Part shown: in pieces, positions 1 to 7,355 of the stretch
Layout of the letters: every line of letters begins with the position of its first letter
Position numbering within the stretch: the stretch's first letter is position 1
Source: Chloroflexota bacterium
GTDB lineage: Bacteria > Chloroflexota > UBA4733
Assembly (NCBI GenBank): GCA_025980355.1
Contig: JAICXR010000062.1
Span: 1-11,657, forward strand
DNA length: 11,657 nucleotides
Direction: 5' to 3'
The notes under the pieces: generated by a model
Databases searched by the model: none
Told to the model about the DNA's origin: nothing
What the model saw: only the letters and a program-made list of their open reading frames with translations
Program-made: the position numbers and the translations under genes

Positions 1-735
1 GAAGCTGGTAACGGCATGCAGGAGGGCGAGTAGGGCCCGCAGACCGCTTGCTCGCAGCAAGACCAGGGAAAGCACAACGAGCGCGATCCCTCCTGTCGCC
101 GCGCCGGCCAGCGCTCGCCATCGCCGTCGTAGAACAAGGACGAAAAGTAGGCAGCAGGCATACTGGGGCTTGATCAGCAGGAGCGCAAACCACACTCCCG
201 CCTGGAATTCTTCGCCGCGTTCGATGCTGCGATATCCCTGGTAGAACAGCAGGAGCAAAAGCCCCATCGGCTGCCCCACGAAGAAGGACAAGGCGAGGGG
301 GAAGAACGAGAGGAGGGTCCCGATGAGCAGCCATGCTGACGGTTGCTGGCGACTAACGATCCGGTGCAGGACGTAGAGGGCACAGCCGAGGTTTGCCAAC
401 GTCCAGAGCAATAAACTCGGCAGCGGCGGCAAGAACGCAAACGGGAGGACGACCAGGAAGAACACGGGCGGATAGGGCACGGGTGCCGCCTTCAGGAGAT
501 GGTCCCCTGGGAGGTAATAGCCGACTAGGGGTTGCAACTGCGCGCCGAGCAGGTGCATGTCGTAGGCGGCGCCGGGACCGATGGTGAGGAAGGCGCGCCC
601 GGCGCCCCAGAAGAGGCCAAAATCGTACCCAACCCAATCGAAGAAGCCGTGGGCGAAATACACGAGCCCCAGCCAGAGGACGATCGTCAAGACGAGCCAG
701 CCGGTCATCAGCCGGCGTGCGAGTGGGGGCGCCAA
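1..735 (-). CDS. GT87/DUF2029-like membrane glycosyltransferase, 3' end beyond window
   Basis: Reading the minus strand from 735 to the left edge gives 245 residues without a stop; the C-terminus lies outside. It has the hallmarks of polyprenol-phosphate-dependent mannosyltransferase-like GT87/DUF2029 proteins: a first membrane segment (about residues 11-28), then GYDFGLFWGAGRAFL (36-50, with the acidic residue D38), VPYPPVFF (86-93) before another hydrophobic stretch, and an LLIKPQY loop (186-192) between membrane helices. Such enzymes transfer a sugar from a lipid-phosphate donor on the outer face of the membrane. I chose a TTG start at 733-735 because GGAGG (741-745) sits 5 nt upstream; the in-frame ATG at 706-708 has no ribosome site and would cut into the basic N-terminus. 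In-frame stops lie just upstream, at 787-789 and 793-795. The gene contains a TTA codon and looks slightly less GC-rich than genes further right. Family call is firm; donor and acceptor are unknown. Confidence 0.8.
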   Translation of the reverse strand, partial: MAPPLARRLMTGWLVLTIVLWLGLVYFAHGFFDWVGYDFGLFWGAGRAFLTIGPGAAYDMHLLGAQLQPLVGYYLPGDHLLKAAPVPYPPVFFLVVLPFAFLPPLPSLLLWTLANLGCALYVLHRIVSRQQPSAWLLIGTLLSFFPLALSFFVGQPMGLLLLLFYQGYRSIERGEEFQAGVWFALLLIKPQYACCLLFVLVLRRRWRALAGAATGGIALVVLSLVLLRASGLRALLALLHAVTSF

Positions 736-740
736 ACTGT

Positions 741-745
741 CCTCC
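741..745 (-). promoter_or_regulatory. Shine-Dalgarno GGAGG deciding a TTG start
   Basis: On the minus strand GGAGG is followed after 5 nt by TTG (733-735) in the frame of the GT87-like gene. The only nearby ATG in frame (706-708) lacks any purine-rich site. This favours the TTG start. Confidence 0.5.
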
Positions 746-991
746 GAAGGTTCCGCAGCGCTGCCTCGACGGTCTGTAGCGATTGCTCAGTACTATCCCG
801 TGCGGCGGCATGCGCTTGGGACGAACCTCCTACCGCCGAGTGGCCATTCGGCCCATTGCCACGTTCCGGGCATCGGCGGAGGCTATCTCCGTAGCGTGGT
901 GCGGGGGAGGGTTCGCTCAGTGGATGGCACGAGCACCTGGGCCGCCGACGCGCCTCGGCATGCGGTGGGCGGTGGCGATGGCGGGGGATGG

Positions 992-1728
992 TTGACGACC
1001 GTTCGCCGGCCCTTCCGCCTGCTTCGGCGGGGATGGCAGAGCGAGTGGCGATGGCTCGCTGCTGTGCAGCGCGTGACGATCGTCGTCACGGAGATACCGT
1101 TCGTCCTCGCCTCCGCGCGGGCCAGCGAGGGCCTGGTGTTCCGCGGCCTGTTCTGTTTGCCCTATGACGTGCCGCAGTATCTCGCGGCGATGCGCGAGGG
1201 CGCGGCGAGCCGTTCCTGGCTGATCCATGACCACCTGACGGGCGAGGCCTACCATGCCGTCCTCACGTAGGTGCCCTACCTCGCCCTCGGCAAGATGGCC
1301 GGCGTATCCCATTGGTCGATGCGGGCAGTGTTCCAGGCCGCCCAGACCCTGACGCGAGCGCTGACCCTGATTGTCATCTGCCTGTTCGCTGCGACGGTGC
1401 TCCCGACAATACGGCAACGCCGGCTTGCCCTGGTGCTCACGATCTGCGGCTCGGGCATGTTCCTTGGCGCGGCCAAATATGGCATTGCGATGTCGGCCAC
1501 GGCATGGCCACCTTCGATGTCGCCGCCAAGCAGCGGGCCGCGGAGGCGTTCTATCAAGCCACCGAGGATGGGCAGGGCCGTGCGGCGTTTCTCTCGTCCA
1601 ATCACATCCGCTATCTCTTTTACGGCCCGGAAGAGCGCCGGCTGGCGGGCCAGGATGTGTTCGCCGGCCTGGCCTTGTCCGTCGTCTACCAGACCCCTGC
1701 GGTGACGGTCTTTCAAGTAGGCGTCTGA
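992..1728 (+). pseudogene. Decayed polytopic membrane protein (glycosyltransferase-like), N- and C-terminal remnants
   Basis: Three stretches read as one broken gene. From about 992 to 1270 the frame encodes a basic N-terminus, a membrane segment (VTIVVTEIPFVLASARA) and GLFCLPYDVPQYLAAMREG...LIHDHLTGE, ending at a TAG (1268-1270). Without a frame change it continues from 1271 as VPYLALGKMAG...ALTLIVICLFAATVLP...LVLTICGSGMFLG to about 1490. Sense then moves to the +1-relative frame: GHGMATFDVAAKQRAAEAFYQ...LSSNHIRYLFYGPEERRL...VYQTPAVTVFQVGV, stop 1726-1728. From memory of large (about 500-600 residue) Chloroflexota membrane proteins, the first parts resemble their N-terminus and the last part their extreme C-terminus, so several hundred middle residues seem deleted. 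The start is uncertain: TTG at 992 and GTG at 965 are possible. It is convergent with the FAD oxidoreductase. Two real overlapping genes are unlikely because homology-like sense switches at the defects. Confidence 0.65.
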
Positions 1729-1764
1729 CGGCGCCAATCGGATGCCGCGCCGGGTCACTTCTTC

Positions 1765-2877
1765 TCAGCGGTGTCCGACGCAGCGCTCGGGGCGGAAGGT
1801 GGCGAGGCGGGGATCGCGTGCCTGTCCCAGCGCCTCCGCGGCGATGAGCTCGCCCAGCAATGGCCCGAGGGTCATGCCGCTGTGCGTCACGGCCAGGTAG
1901 AGGCCGGTGCAGCCGGGGGCAAAGCCGACGATCGGGTAGCCATCGGCCGGCAGGGCGCGGATTCCGATCCGCGCTTCCACGATGTCGGCGGCGGCCAGGT
2001 CGGGGAGGTAGGCGCTGGCGCGGCGCCAGAGCTCGCGGCAGGCCGGCAGTGCGGGGTCGCGCGGCGTGGAGGGAGTGACCATGGCGTCGGTGCTACCGTC
2101 CTGCAGCACGACCCGGCCGTCGCCTTCTGGCCGGAAATGGACGCCGGGCGCATATACCACGCTGCGCGGGCCGTGCCGGAGGGGCGTCGTCACCGCCAGC
2201 AAGCCGCAGGTCGGGGCCAAGGGCAAGCGCAGTCCGGCCAGCGCGGCGACCTGGTCGCTCCACCGCCCGGCGGCGATGACGACCACGTCGGCGGCCATCG
2301 CGGTCCCGGAGGCGAGTGCCACGCCGCTCACCCGATCGCCGCCACGCCGGATCGCCGTCACGCCGTCGCCCGGTAGCACCTGCGCGCCGAGCGCCCGCGC
2401 CGCGGCGACGAGCGTCCGCACCAGCAACGGGCCATCGGCCCAGCCCTCCTGAGGGAAGTGCGCGAAGGCCACCTCCGGGCACGCCGGCCACTGCACATGG
2501 GGCTCCAGGTCCTGGGCGCGCTGGTGGTCGATCAGGTTGGCGGCATAGCCGGCCGCCTGTAAGGCCGACACGTGCGCCGTCAGCGCTTCGGCGGCCGCCG
2601 CGCCGACCGCGCATGTCAGGTTGCCGGTGCGGTGCAGCCAGGGCGCTGCTCCCAGGTCCGCCGCCAGACGAGCGTGGGCGTCGATGCCGGCCACGTTCAG
2701 CGCGTGGTAGGCGGCGGGCGGCTTGTGGTTGGCGTTAAGCCAGGCGAAACTGTTGCCGGTCGTCCCCGTTCCCGGCGTATTCTGGTCGACCAGCGTCACC
2801 GCCGCGCCGGTCGCGGCGAGACGATAGGCGGCCGAAGCGCCCACGACGCCTGCCCCGATCACGACGGCGCGTTGCAT
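1765..2877 (-). CDS. FAD-dependent oxidoreductase of the DAO/DadA family
   Basis: A 370-residue soluble flavoprotein of usual length for D-amino-acid dehydrogenase, glycine/sarcosine oxidase and related enzymes, which oxidise an amine next to a carboxylate to an imine. The N-terminus is a dinucleotide-binding fold: AVVIGAGVVGASAAYRLA with GxGxxG at residues 8-13, and the acidic residue ending strand 2 in VTLVDQN (D31). The C-terminus has the family pattern GIRALPADGYPIVGFAP followed by THSGMTLGPLLGELIA, which closes over the flavin. ATG at 2875-2877 is preceded on the minus strand by GGGGGTG, 5 nt upstream. The gene is divergent from the CocE-like hydrolase (151 bp between starts) and ends 36 bp from the decayed membrane-protein gene. 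Substrate cannot be told from sequence. Family confidence is high; calling it a D-amino-acid dehydrogenase would be over-reach. Confidence 0.85.
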   Translation of the reverse strand: MQRAVVIGAGVVGASAAYRLAATGAAVTLVDQNTPGTGTTGNSFAWLNANHKPPAAYHALNVAGIDAHARLAADLGAAPWLHRTGNLTCAVGAAAAEALTAHVSALQAAGYAANLIDHQRAQDLEPHVQWPACPEVAFAHFPQEGWADGPLLVRTLVAAARALGAQVLPGDGVTAIRRGGDRVSGVALASGTAMAADVVVIAAGRWSDQVAALAGLRLPLAPTCGLLAVTTPLRHGPRSVVYAPGVHFRPEGDGRVVLQDGSTDAMVTPSTPRDPALPACRELWRRASAYLPDLAAADIVEARIGIRALPADGYPIVGFAPGCTGLYLAVTHSGMTLGPLLGELIAAEALGQARDPRLATFRPERCVGHR

Positions 2878-2928
2878 TGGTGCACCCCCAATCCCTGGCT
2901 GAGATATGCTACCGGGCGACCAGGGGGA

Positions 2929-2957
2929 TGGGAAGCCCGCTGGCCGCCTGCTATACT
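2929..2957 (+). promoter_or_regulatory. Possible sigma-70-type promoter for the CocE-like gene
   Basis: TATACT (2952-2957) is a good -10 match in otherwise GC-rich DNA. Seventeen bases upstream lies TGGGAA (2929-2934), only a 3/6 match to TTGACA. Transcription would start near 2964, about 65 nt before the GTG start. The -10 is convincing, the -35 is not. Confidence 0.35.
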
Positions 2958-3028
2958 CGGCGCAATCGGCACCGGTGCCGCGGCGACACGAGCCGCGGTG
3001 AGGCCACGCAACCAGACAGGAGGGTACG

Positions 3029-4708
3029 GTGGCCGTTTACTATGGCGTCAACCGGCGTATCGACGTCCGGATCCCCATGCGCGACGGCGTCAACGTGTCC
3101 GCCGACATCTACCTCCCGGACACAGCCGGGCCCTTCCCGACGGTGCTCGTCCGCACGCCCTACGACAACAGCCGCCAGGCCACGGTCGGCAAGACCTTTG
3201 CCAGCAAGGGCTATGCCTTCGTCGCCGTCGACGTCCGGGGGCGCTACGACTCGCCGGGCGGCGAGTACTACCCGTATTTCGCCGAAGCGCAGGATGGCTA
3301 CGACGTCCAGCAGTGGATCGGCCACCAGCCGTGGTCGACCGGCAAGATCGGCACGCGCGGCGCGTCGGACCTCGGCCTGACGCAGTGGATCGCCGCGCCA
3401 GAGCGGAGCGAGTTCCTGACCTGTATGGTCCCCCGGGTGATCTGCCCCGATCAGTACCGCCAGCTCTTCTGGCCGTTCGGCACGTTCCAGCTCTGGATGA
3501 GCTTCGCCTGGGCGCTCCAAAATTCAATCCACTCGCGGCAGCCCGGCCTCGAGCCGCACGAGTGGCGTGCGGCGCTGCGGACGCTGCCGCTGCGGAATAT
3601 GGACGAGGCGATCGGTCAGCACCTGCCGCAATGGAAGGACTGGATCGATCATCCCCATTATGACGAGTACTGGGAGCCGCTGAACATCGAGCGGCGTCTC
3701 GGTGAGGTCGCCTGTCCGGCATACAACATGGGCGGCTGGTACGACCTGAACTCGCGCGAGACCTTCCTGAACTTCAATGCCCTCCGCCTCGACGGACGGA
3801 CGCCGGAGGCGCGCCAGTCGAAGCTGGTCGTCGGCCCGTGGCCCCATGCCCTGAGCCAGTCGACGGTCAATGGGGATGTGGACTTCGGGCCCGACTCGAA
3901 GATCGACCTCGACGCGCTCGAACTGAAGTGGTTCGACTACTGGCTCAAGGGCATCGCCAACGGCATCGTCGACGAGCCCCCGCTGCACCTGTTCATCATG
4001 GGCGAGAACGTCTGGCGCGACGAGCAGGAATGGCCGCTCGCCCGGACCGACTGGCAGCAGTGGCACCTCCACTCCGGCGGGCGGGCGAACACCCTGCTCG
4101 GCAACGGCGAGCTTTCCCGCGCCGCCCCGGCAGACGAGCCGACCGACCACTTCGTTTACCATCCCGAATACCCGGTCCCGACGGTCGGCGGCTCGGTCTG
4201 CTGCGATGGCGCAGTCATTCCCTGGGCGGCGCAGGACCAGCGCGACCTGGAGATGCGCGCCGATGTGCTCTGTTACAGCACACCACCGTTGGCCGAGGAT
4301 CTCGAGGTTACCGGTCCGATCACGCTGACACTGTACGCCGCGACGGACGGTCGCGATACCGACTGGACCGGCAAGCTGGTCGACGTCGGGACCGACGGCT
4401 ACGCCATGATCCTCTGCCAGGGGATCATCCGCGCCCGGTCACGCGAGAGCGTTTCGCAGCCCACGTTGCTCGAGCCCGGCAAGGTCTACGCGTACACGAT
4501 CGACGTCGGCGTGACCGGCAACCTCTTCAAACGGGGCCACCGGATCCGCCTGGAGGTCTCGTCGAGCAACTTTCCGCTCTACGATCGCAATCTCAACACC
4601 GGGAATCCGCTCGGCCAGGACGCCGAGATTCGGATGGCGCACCAGACGGTGTACCATTCGCGCGCGTATCCGTCGCACCTGCTGCTGCCGGTGGTGCCGC
4701 GCCCGTGA
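3029..4708 (+). CDS. CocE/NonD-family alpha/beta-hydrolase (X-Pro peptidase/esterase/acylase type)
   Basis: A 559-residue serine hydrolase, normal length for the CocE/NonD (peptidase S15-like) family, which cleaves esters or amides; members include cocaine esterase, glutaryl-7-ACA acylase and X-Pro dipeptidyl peptidases. It opens with IPMRDGVNVSADIYLP, then RTPYDN, where Y45 matches the oxyanion Tyr (Y44) of cocaine esterase. Triad candidates are S113 in GTRGASDLGLTQW, D239 in NMGGWYDLN and H273 in VVGPWPHALSQ. The C-terminal third is the beta-rich jelly-roll domain (DVLCYSTPPLAEDLEVTGPI...LVDVGTDG...HRIRLEVSSSNFPLYDRN). No signal peptide is visible, so a cytoplasmic enzyme is expected. GTG 3029 follows AGGAGGG (3018-3024) by 4 nt. 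The nucleophile elbow is unusual: the family normally has G-x-S-Y-x-G, here G-A-S-D-L-G. It stands alone between a divergent oxidoreductase and the GntR gene. Substrate unknown. Confidence 0.88.
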   Translation: MAVYYGVNRRIDVRIPMRDGVNVSADIYLPDTAGPFPTVLVRTPYDNSRQATVGKTFASKGYAFVAVDVRGRYDSPGGEYYPYFAEAQDGYDVQQWIGHQPWSTGKIGTRGASDLGLTQWIAAPERSEFLTCMVPRVICPDQYRQLFWPFGTFQLWMSFAWALQNSIHSRQPGLEPHEWRAALRTLPLRNMDEAIGQHLPQWKDWIDHPHYDEYWEPLNIERRLGEVACPAYNMGGWYDLNSRETFLNFNALRLDGRTPEARQSKLVVGPWPHALSQSTVNGDVDFGPDSKIDLDALELKWFDYWLKGIANGIVDEPPLHLFIMGENVWRDEQEWPLARTDWQQWHLHSGGRANTLLGNGELSRAAPADEPTDHFVYHPEYPVPTVGGSVCCDGAVIPWAAQDQRDLEMRADVLCYSTPPLAEDLEVTGPITLTLYAATDGRDTDWTGKLVDVGTDGYAMILCQGIIRARSRESVSQPTLLEPGKVYAYTIDVGVTGNLFKRGHRIRLEVSSSNFPLYDRNLNTGNPLGQDAEIRMAHQTVYHSRAYPSHLLLPVVPRP

Positions 4709-4760
4709 ACGCGGGACGATGAGGCGAGAGGGCGCCACCAAGCCGCAACGACGTTCTCGT

Positions 4761-4797
4761 GAGGTGAGACCTCCCTGCGGGTGGGTGCGTGGCACCC
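4761..4797 (+). other. Two small tandem hairpins downstream of the CocE-like gene
   Basis: GAGGT-gag-ACCTC (4761-4773) and GGGTGC-gtg-GCACCC (4783-4797) each form a short perfect stem with a 3-nt loop, 50-90 nt after the hydrolase stop. No U-run follows, so they do not form a canonical intrinsic terminator. They could stabilise the 3' end or be chance in GC-rich DNA. Confidence 0.25.
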
Positions 4798-4836
4798 GTT
4801 CGCCCCACGGCCGTCGATGGCGGACGCGAAGGCATG

Positions 4837-4850
4837 TCATGATATCATGA
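4837..4850. promoter_or_regulatory. 14-bp perfect palindrome, probable operator overlapping an extended -10
   Basis: TCATGATATCATGA reads the same on both strands and stands out as an AT-rich island in GC-rich sequence just before the GntR-family gene. It contains TGATATCAT (4840-4848), which fits an extended -10 (TGnTATnAT). A start near 4855 would leave about a 50-nt leader to ATG 4906. Many GntR-family repressors bind palindromes at their own promoter, so autoregulation is the simplest reading; that is inference. No second copy of this exact palindrome was seen in the window. Confidence 0.5.
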
Positions 4851-4905
4851 GCCGAAGGCGGCAGTGGCCGCGGCGACTTGGCGGTGGGAGGGCGAGAATA
4901 GGGCG

Positions 4906-5706
4906 ATGGGCGCCGAGGCCGTCGAGACCCTCCCCAGTCCCTCCGGGGCGCCGACTCCCCTCTACTACCGGCTACGGGAGGCGCTGCGCGCCCGCATCGC
5001 CTCCGGCGAGTTGCCGGTCGGGCAACTGTTCCCGACCGAGCAGGAACTGAGCGAACGCTACGCCGTCAGCCGCACCACGGTCCGCGAAGCGATCCTCGGC
5101 CTCGTGCACGAGGGGCTGCTGGTGCGCAAGCAGGGCAAGGGGACCTTCGTCGCCGCCCAAAAAGTGGAGCGCGATCTCGCGGCGCTCACCGGCTTCGCCG
5201 AGGAAATGGAAGCGCGGGGCCTGCGACCGGGGGCGCGGACGCTCGCGACGGAGGTCGTGACGCTGGAGGGGCGCGAAGCGGAGCTGCTCGGGCTGACGGA
5301 CGGGACCCGGGCCTACCGGATCGTCCGTTTGCGCCTCGGCGACGACGAGCCGTGCTCCCTGGAGACGAACGTCTTCACCTATGATCTGGGTCTGCGCCTG
5401 GCGCAGGAACACCTCGACGAGCTGGGCTATTATCCGCTGCTGGAGGAACGCTACGGCATTCAGCTTGCCGGGGCGGAGCAGGTCATCGAGGTGCGGTCGG
5501 CGACGCCCGAAGAAGCCGAGCTGCTCCAGGTGCGGCGTCGGGCGACGGTCGTGGTCCTCGAACGTGTCACCACCGATAGCGCGGGCCGCAAGATCGAACT
5601 GCTGCGCGGCGTCTACCGCGCCGACCGTTTTCGCTACCGCGTCCACCTGACCCGGCAGCCCAGAGGCCACGTCGGGGCCGAAAGCGACCGCGGCGCCAAA
5701 TCGTGA
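4906..5706 (+). CDS. GntR-family transcriptional regulator, HutC/UTRA subfamily
   Basis: A 266-residue regulator with a textbook two-domain layout. Residues about 18-83 form the winged helix-turn-helix (PLYYRLREALRARIASGEL, FPTEQELSERYAVSRTTVREAI, LLVRKQGKGTFVA). Residues about 95-250 form a UTRA ligand-binding domain (DLAALTGFAEEMEARGLRPG, YRIVRLRLGDDEPCSLETN, LEERYGIQLAGAEQVIEVRSATPEEAELL, VVVLERVTTDSAGRKIELLRGVYRADRFRYRV). UTRA proteins bind small effectors such as urocanate, sugar phosphates or N-acetylglucosamine-6-phosphate and release DNA. I prefer ATG 4906 over the in-frame GTG 4864: the extra 14 residues are not family-like, and GTG would lie only about 9 nt from the predicted transcription start. 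The ribosome site for 4906 is imperfect (GGAGGG 4888-4893 is far; AGGG is very close). It is convergent with the solute-binding protein, 35 bp apart. Effector unknown. Confidence 0.9.
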   Translation: MGAEAVETLPSPSGAPTPLYYRLREALRARIASGELPVGQLFPTEQELSERYAVSRTTVREAILGLVHEGLLVRKQGKGTFVAAQKVERDLAALTGFAEEMEARGLRPGARTLATEVVTLEGREAELLGLTDGTRAYRIVRLRLGDDEPCSLETNVFTYDLGLRLAQEHLDELGYYPLLEERYGIQLAGAEQVIEVRSATPEEAELLQVRRRATVVVLERVTTDSAGRKIELLRGVYRADRFRYRVHLTRQPRGHVGAESDRGAKS

Positions 5707-5741
5707 CCGGGGAGGCGTCGAAGGGCGCCGCGAAAAGATGC

Positions 5742-7172
5742 TCACGTCTTCTGCAGGAGGGCCGTCACCTGCTGGGCGGCCTGGGCGGCCATATCCTTCA
5801 CGGAAAGTTGGCCGGCGATGGCCTGGTTGACGATCTTCTTGATGGCCGGATCGATATTGCCGTTGTAGCCCACCGGGAAGGTGACCAGCGGCGCCGCCTT
5901 GGCCCAGGCCAGCACGTTCTGGCGGGTCGTCGGCGGCGCGACGCCATCCTTAATCCAGAGGTTGAGGTAGCTCTGGCGCGCTGTCGGCCAGCCGTTCGCG
6001 TCCATCCAGAACGGTTCAGCGTCCTTGCCGGTGAATTCGTAGAGGACGGTCCAGGCCGCCTCCGGGTTGCTCGTCCCCTGGAGGATGCCGCCGTGGTGCA
6101 CGAAGGCGTAGGTCATCGGCGCCGCCGGCCCCATCACCACCGGCCCAGTGTCCCAATCGGCGCCGTTGGGGAGCGTGCGGAAGTTCTGGGCCAGGGCGGC
6201 GTTGCCGAGGGCCATGGCGATATCGTTGTCCTGCGCGTGCTTAAGCACTGCGCCCGTGGACGGCCCCAACTGGTCTTTCACCACGAAGTCGAAGGCCTGC
6301 TGCATGCCGGCGACGGCCTGGGAGGAGTCGAGCAGACACGTCGCCTGCTGGTCGTCCAGGAACTTGCCGCCGAAGCCGAAGACGTAGATCAGGATGTCCC
6401 ACCAGGTTCGGTCGACGAACAGCCCGTACATGGGATGGGCGCCGGGCGCGGTGAGCTTGCGGCCCATGTCCGCCAGTTCGGAGAGCGTCGGCTTGGTGGG
6501 GGCGCCGGACCCGACCGGCAAGCGGACGCCCTTGGCGGCGAGCGAGGGCCGGTTGAACCACCAGCCGCGCACGGCAACCTCCATGGGCAGGCCGTAGACC
6601 TTGCCGTTGATGGTCGACGCTTGCAGCCCGATCGGCAGGAAGTCGTCGACGTCGATCAGCGTGGCGTCCCGTTTGATGAAGGAGTCCAGTGGCGCTAAGA
6701 AGCGGGCGGTGTCGCGGAAGAAGGGCGCGGTAATGTAGACGCCGGCCGGCGGGTTGCCGCCGGTGACGGCCGCGACCAGCTTGGTGACCAGATCGGCGGC
6801 GGCGTTGATCTGGACGAAGTCCACCCGCAAACCCGGGTGCTTCTGCTGGATCAGCGCCGTCACCTTCGGAAAGGCGGCCGACCCGGCGTAGAGGCTCCAG
6901 AAGTCCACGCTGCCGCTCGTCCCAGGGGAGGCGACCGCCTTCGACGCAGAACCGGCGGCGGTGGTCGGCGCCGTGGTCCGGGTCTGGATGGCGCCGGCAC
7001 TGCTCCGCACGGCGCCGGCGCTTGTCTCCGGACCGGCCCTGGACGTGGTGGTGGTCGCGGCACCGCAGGCAGCCAACGGCAACGCCGCCAACACGCCACA
7101 AAGCATCCCTACCACTGCTCGACGCGACAGGCTGGGAGAATCGGATCGGGTCGAACGGAACAATGGCTGCAT
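5742..7172 (-). CDS. ABC transporter solute-binding lipoprotein (family 1-like), probably Tat-exported
   Basis: A 476-residue extracytoplasmic binding protein. The N-terminus has twin arginines in SLSRRAVVGML (14-24), a hydrophobic core and the lipobox LAAC with Cys36 as the expected lipidation site. This suits Tat export and membrane anchoring outside the cell. Residues about 38-85 are a Ser/Thr/Ala-rich tether; the mature fold then starts with VDFWSLYAGSAAFPKVTALIQQKHPGLRVDF, as in sugar-type binding proteins, with INGKVYGLPMEVAVRGWWFN and GNPEAAWTVLYEF-like segments (here TSNPEAAWTVLYEFTG) typical of the family. ATG is preceded by AAGGAGA about 5 nt upstream, an excellent ribosome site. 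No permease or ATPase gene lies in the window: downstream is the convergent GntR gene and upstream a divergent operon. It may work with a distant or shared transporter. The ligand is not deducible; carbohydrate-like is a guess. Confidence 0.88.
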   Translation of the reverse strand: MQPLFRSTRSDSPSLSRRAVVGMLCGVLAALPLAACGAATTTTSRAGPETSAGAVRSSAGAIQTRTTAPTTAAGSASKAVASPGTSGSVDFWSLYAGSAAFPKVTALIQQKHPGLRVDFVQINAAADLVTKLVAAVTGGNPPAGVYITAPFFRDTARFLAPLDSFIKRDATLIDVDDFLPIGLQASTINGKVYGLPMEVAVRGWWFNRPSLAAKGVRLPVGSGAPTKPTLSELADMGRKLTAPGAHPMYGLFVDRTWWDILIYVFGFGGKFLDDQQATCLLDSSQAVAGMQQAFDFVVKDQLGPSTGAVLKHAQDNDIAMALGNAALAQNFRTLPNGADWDTGPVVMGPAAPMTYAFVHHGGILQGTSNPEAAWTVLYEFTGKDAEPFWMDANGWPTARQSYLNLWIKDGVAPPTTRQNVLAWAKAAPLVTFPVGYNGNIDPAIKKIVNQAIAGQLSVKDMAAQAAQQVTALLQKT

Positions 7173-7218
7173 CGGACTCTCCTTCGCGTGCTCACATCTG
7201 CGCCATCATCGTCCGGCC

Positions 7219-7246
7219 AGTATATCGAAGTGAACAGACCGGACAA
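7219..7246 (-). promoter_or_regulatory. Sigma-70-type promoter for the solute-binding lipoprotein
   Basis: On the minus strand TTGTCC (7241-7246) and TATACT (7219-7224) are separated by 16 nt, giving a start near 7212 and a leader of about 40 nt with a strong ribosome site. A 6-bp inverted repeat, GTCCGG (7211-7216) and CCGGAC (7239-7244), brackets the promoter, one arm on the -35 and one near the start; it could be an operator or chance. Confidence 0.5.
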
Positions 7247-7277
7247 CGGCCTGGTTCCGAGAGCGCTAGCGGAGGTA

Positions 7278-7325
7278 CCAGACGCTGAAGCGTCTGGCTG
7301 AAACGACGAAGCCCCTCCGGGGCTG
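7278..7325 (+). repeat. Structured repeat unit A: variable hairpin plus GC-rich hairpin core
   Basis: Read on the plus strand, this 48-nt unit starts with CCAGACGCTGAAGCGTCTGG (7278-7297), a perfect 9-bp stem with a GA loop. A 28-nt core (7298-7325) follows, with a single-stranded CTGAAACGACGA part and then a hairpin AGCCCC-tcc-GGGGCT. Unit B on the other strand has exactly the same core and a hairpin of identical length but different stem sequence. It lies between divergent genes, upstream of both, so terminator duty is unlikely. Confidence 0.8.
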
Positions 7326-7355
7326 CACACTGGGAGCACCGTAGTTAGACTCGGA

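Noticed and set aside
783..995. Small plus-strand open frame in the gap between the GT87-like gene and the decayed gene
   Set aside because: No ribosome site of note, no recognisable motif, and composition like non-coding GC-rich sequence; I see no supported feature in 746-991.
3838..4722. Second plus-strand frame overlapping the CocE-like gene
   Set aside because: Arg/Pro/Gly-rich out-of-frame translation of the hydrolase with no motifs.
4783..4797. GGGTGC/GCACCC hairpin as a rho-independent terminator of the CocE-like gene
   Set aside because: No T-run follows; the stem is only 6 bp.
4864..4905. GTG at 4864 as start of the GntR-family protein
   Set aside because: The added residues (MAAATWRWEGENRA) are not family-like, and this start lies about 9 nt after the predicted transcription start, leaving little room for a ribosome site.
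5703..6698. Plus-strand open frame opposite the solute-binding protein
   Set aside because: Its composition (Val/Gly/Arg/His-rich) is that of an antisense frame; the minus frame has lipobox, twin arginine and binding-protein motifs.
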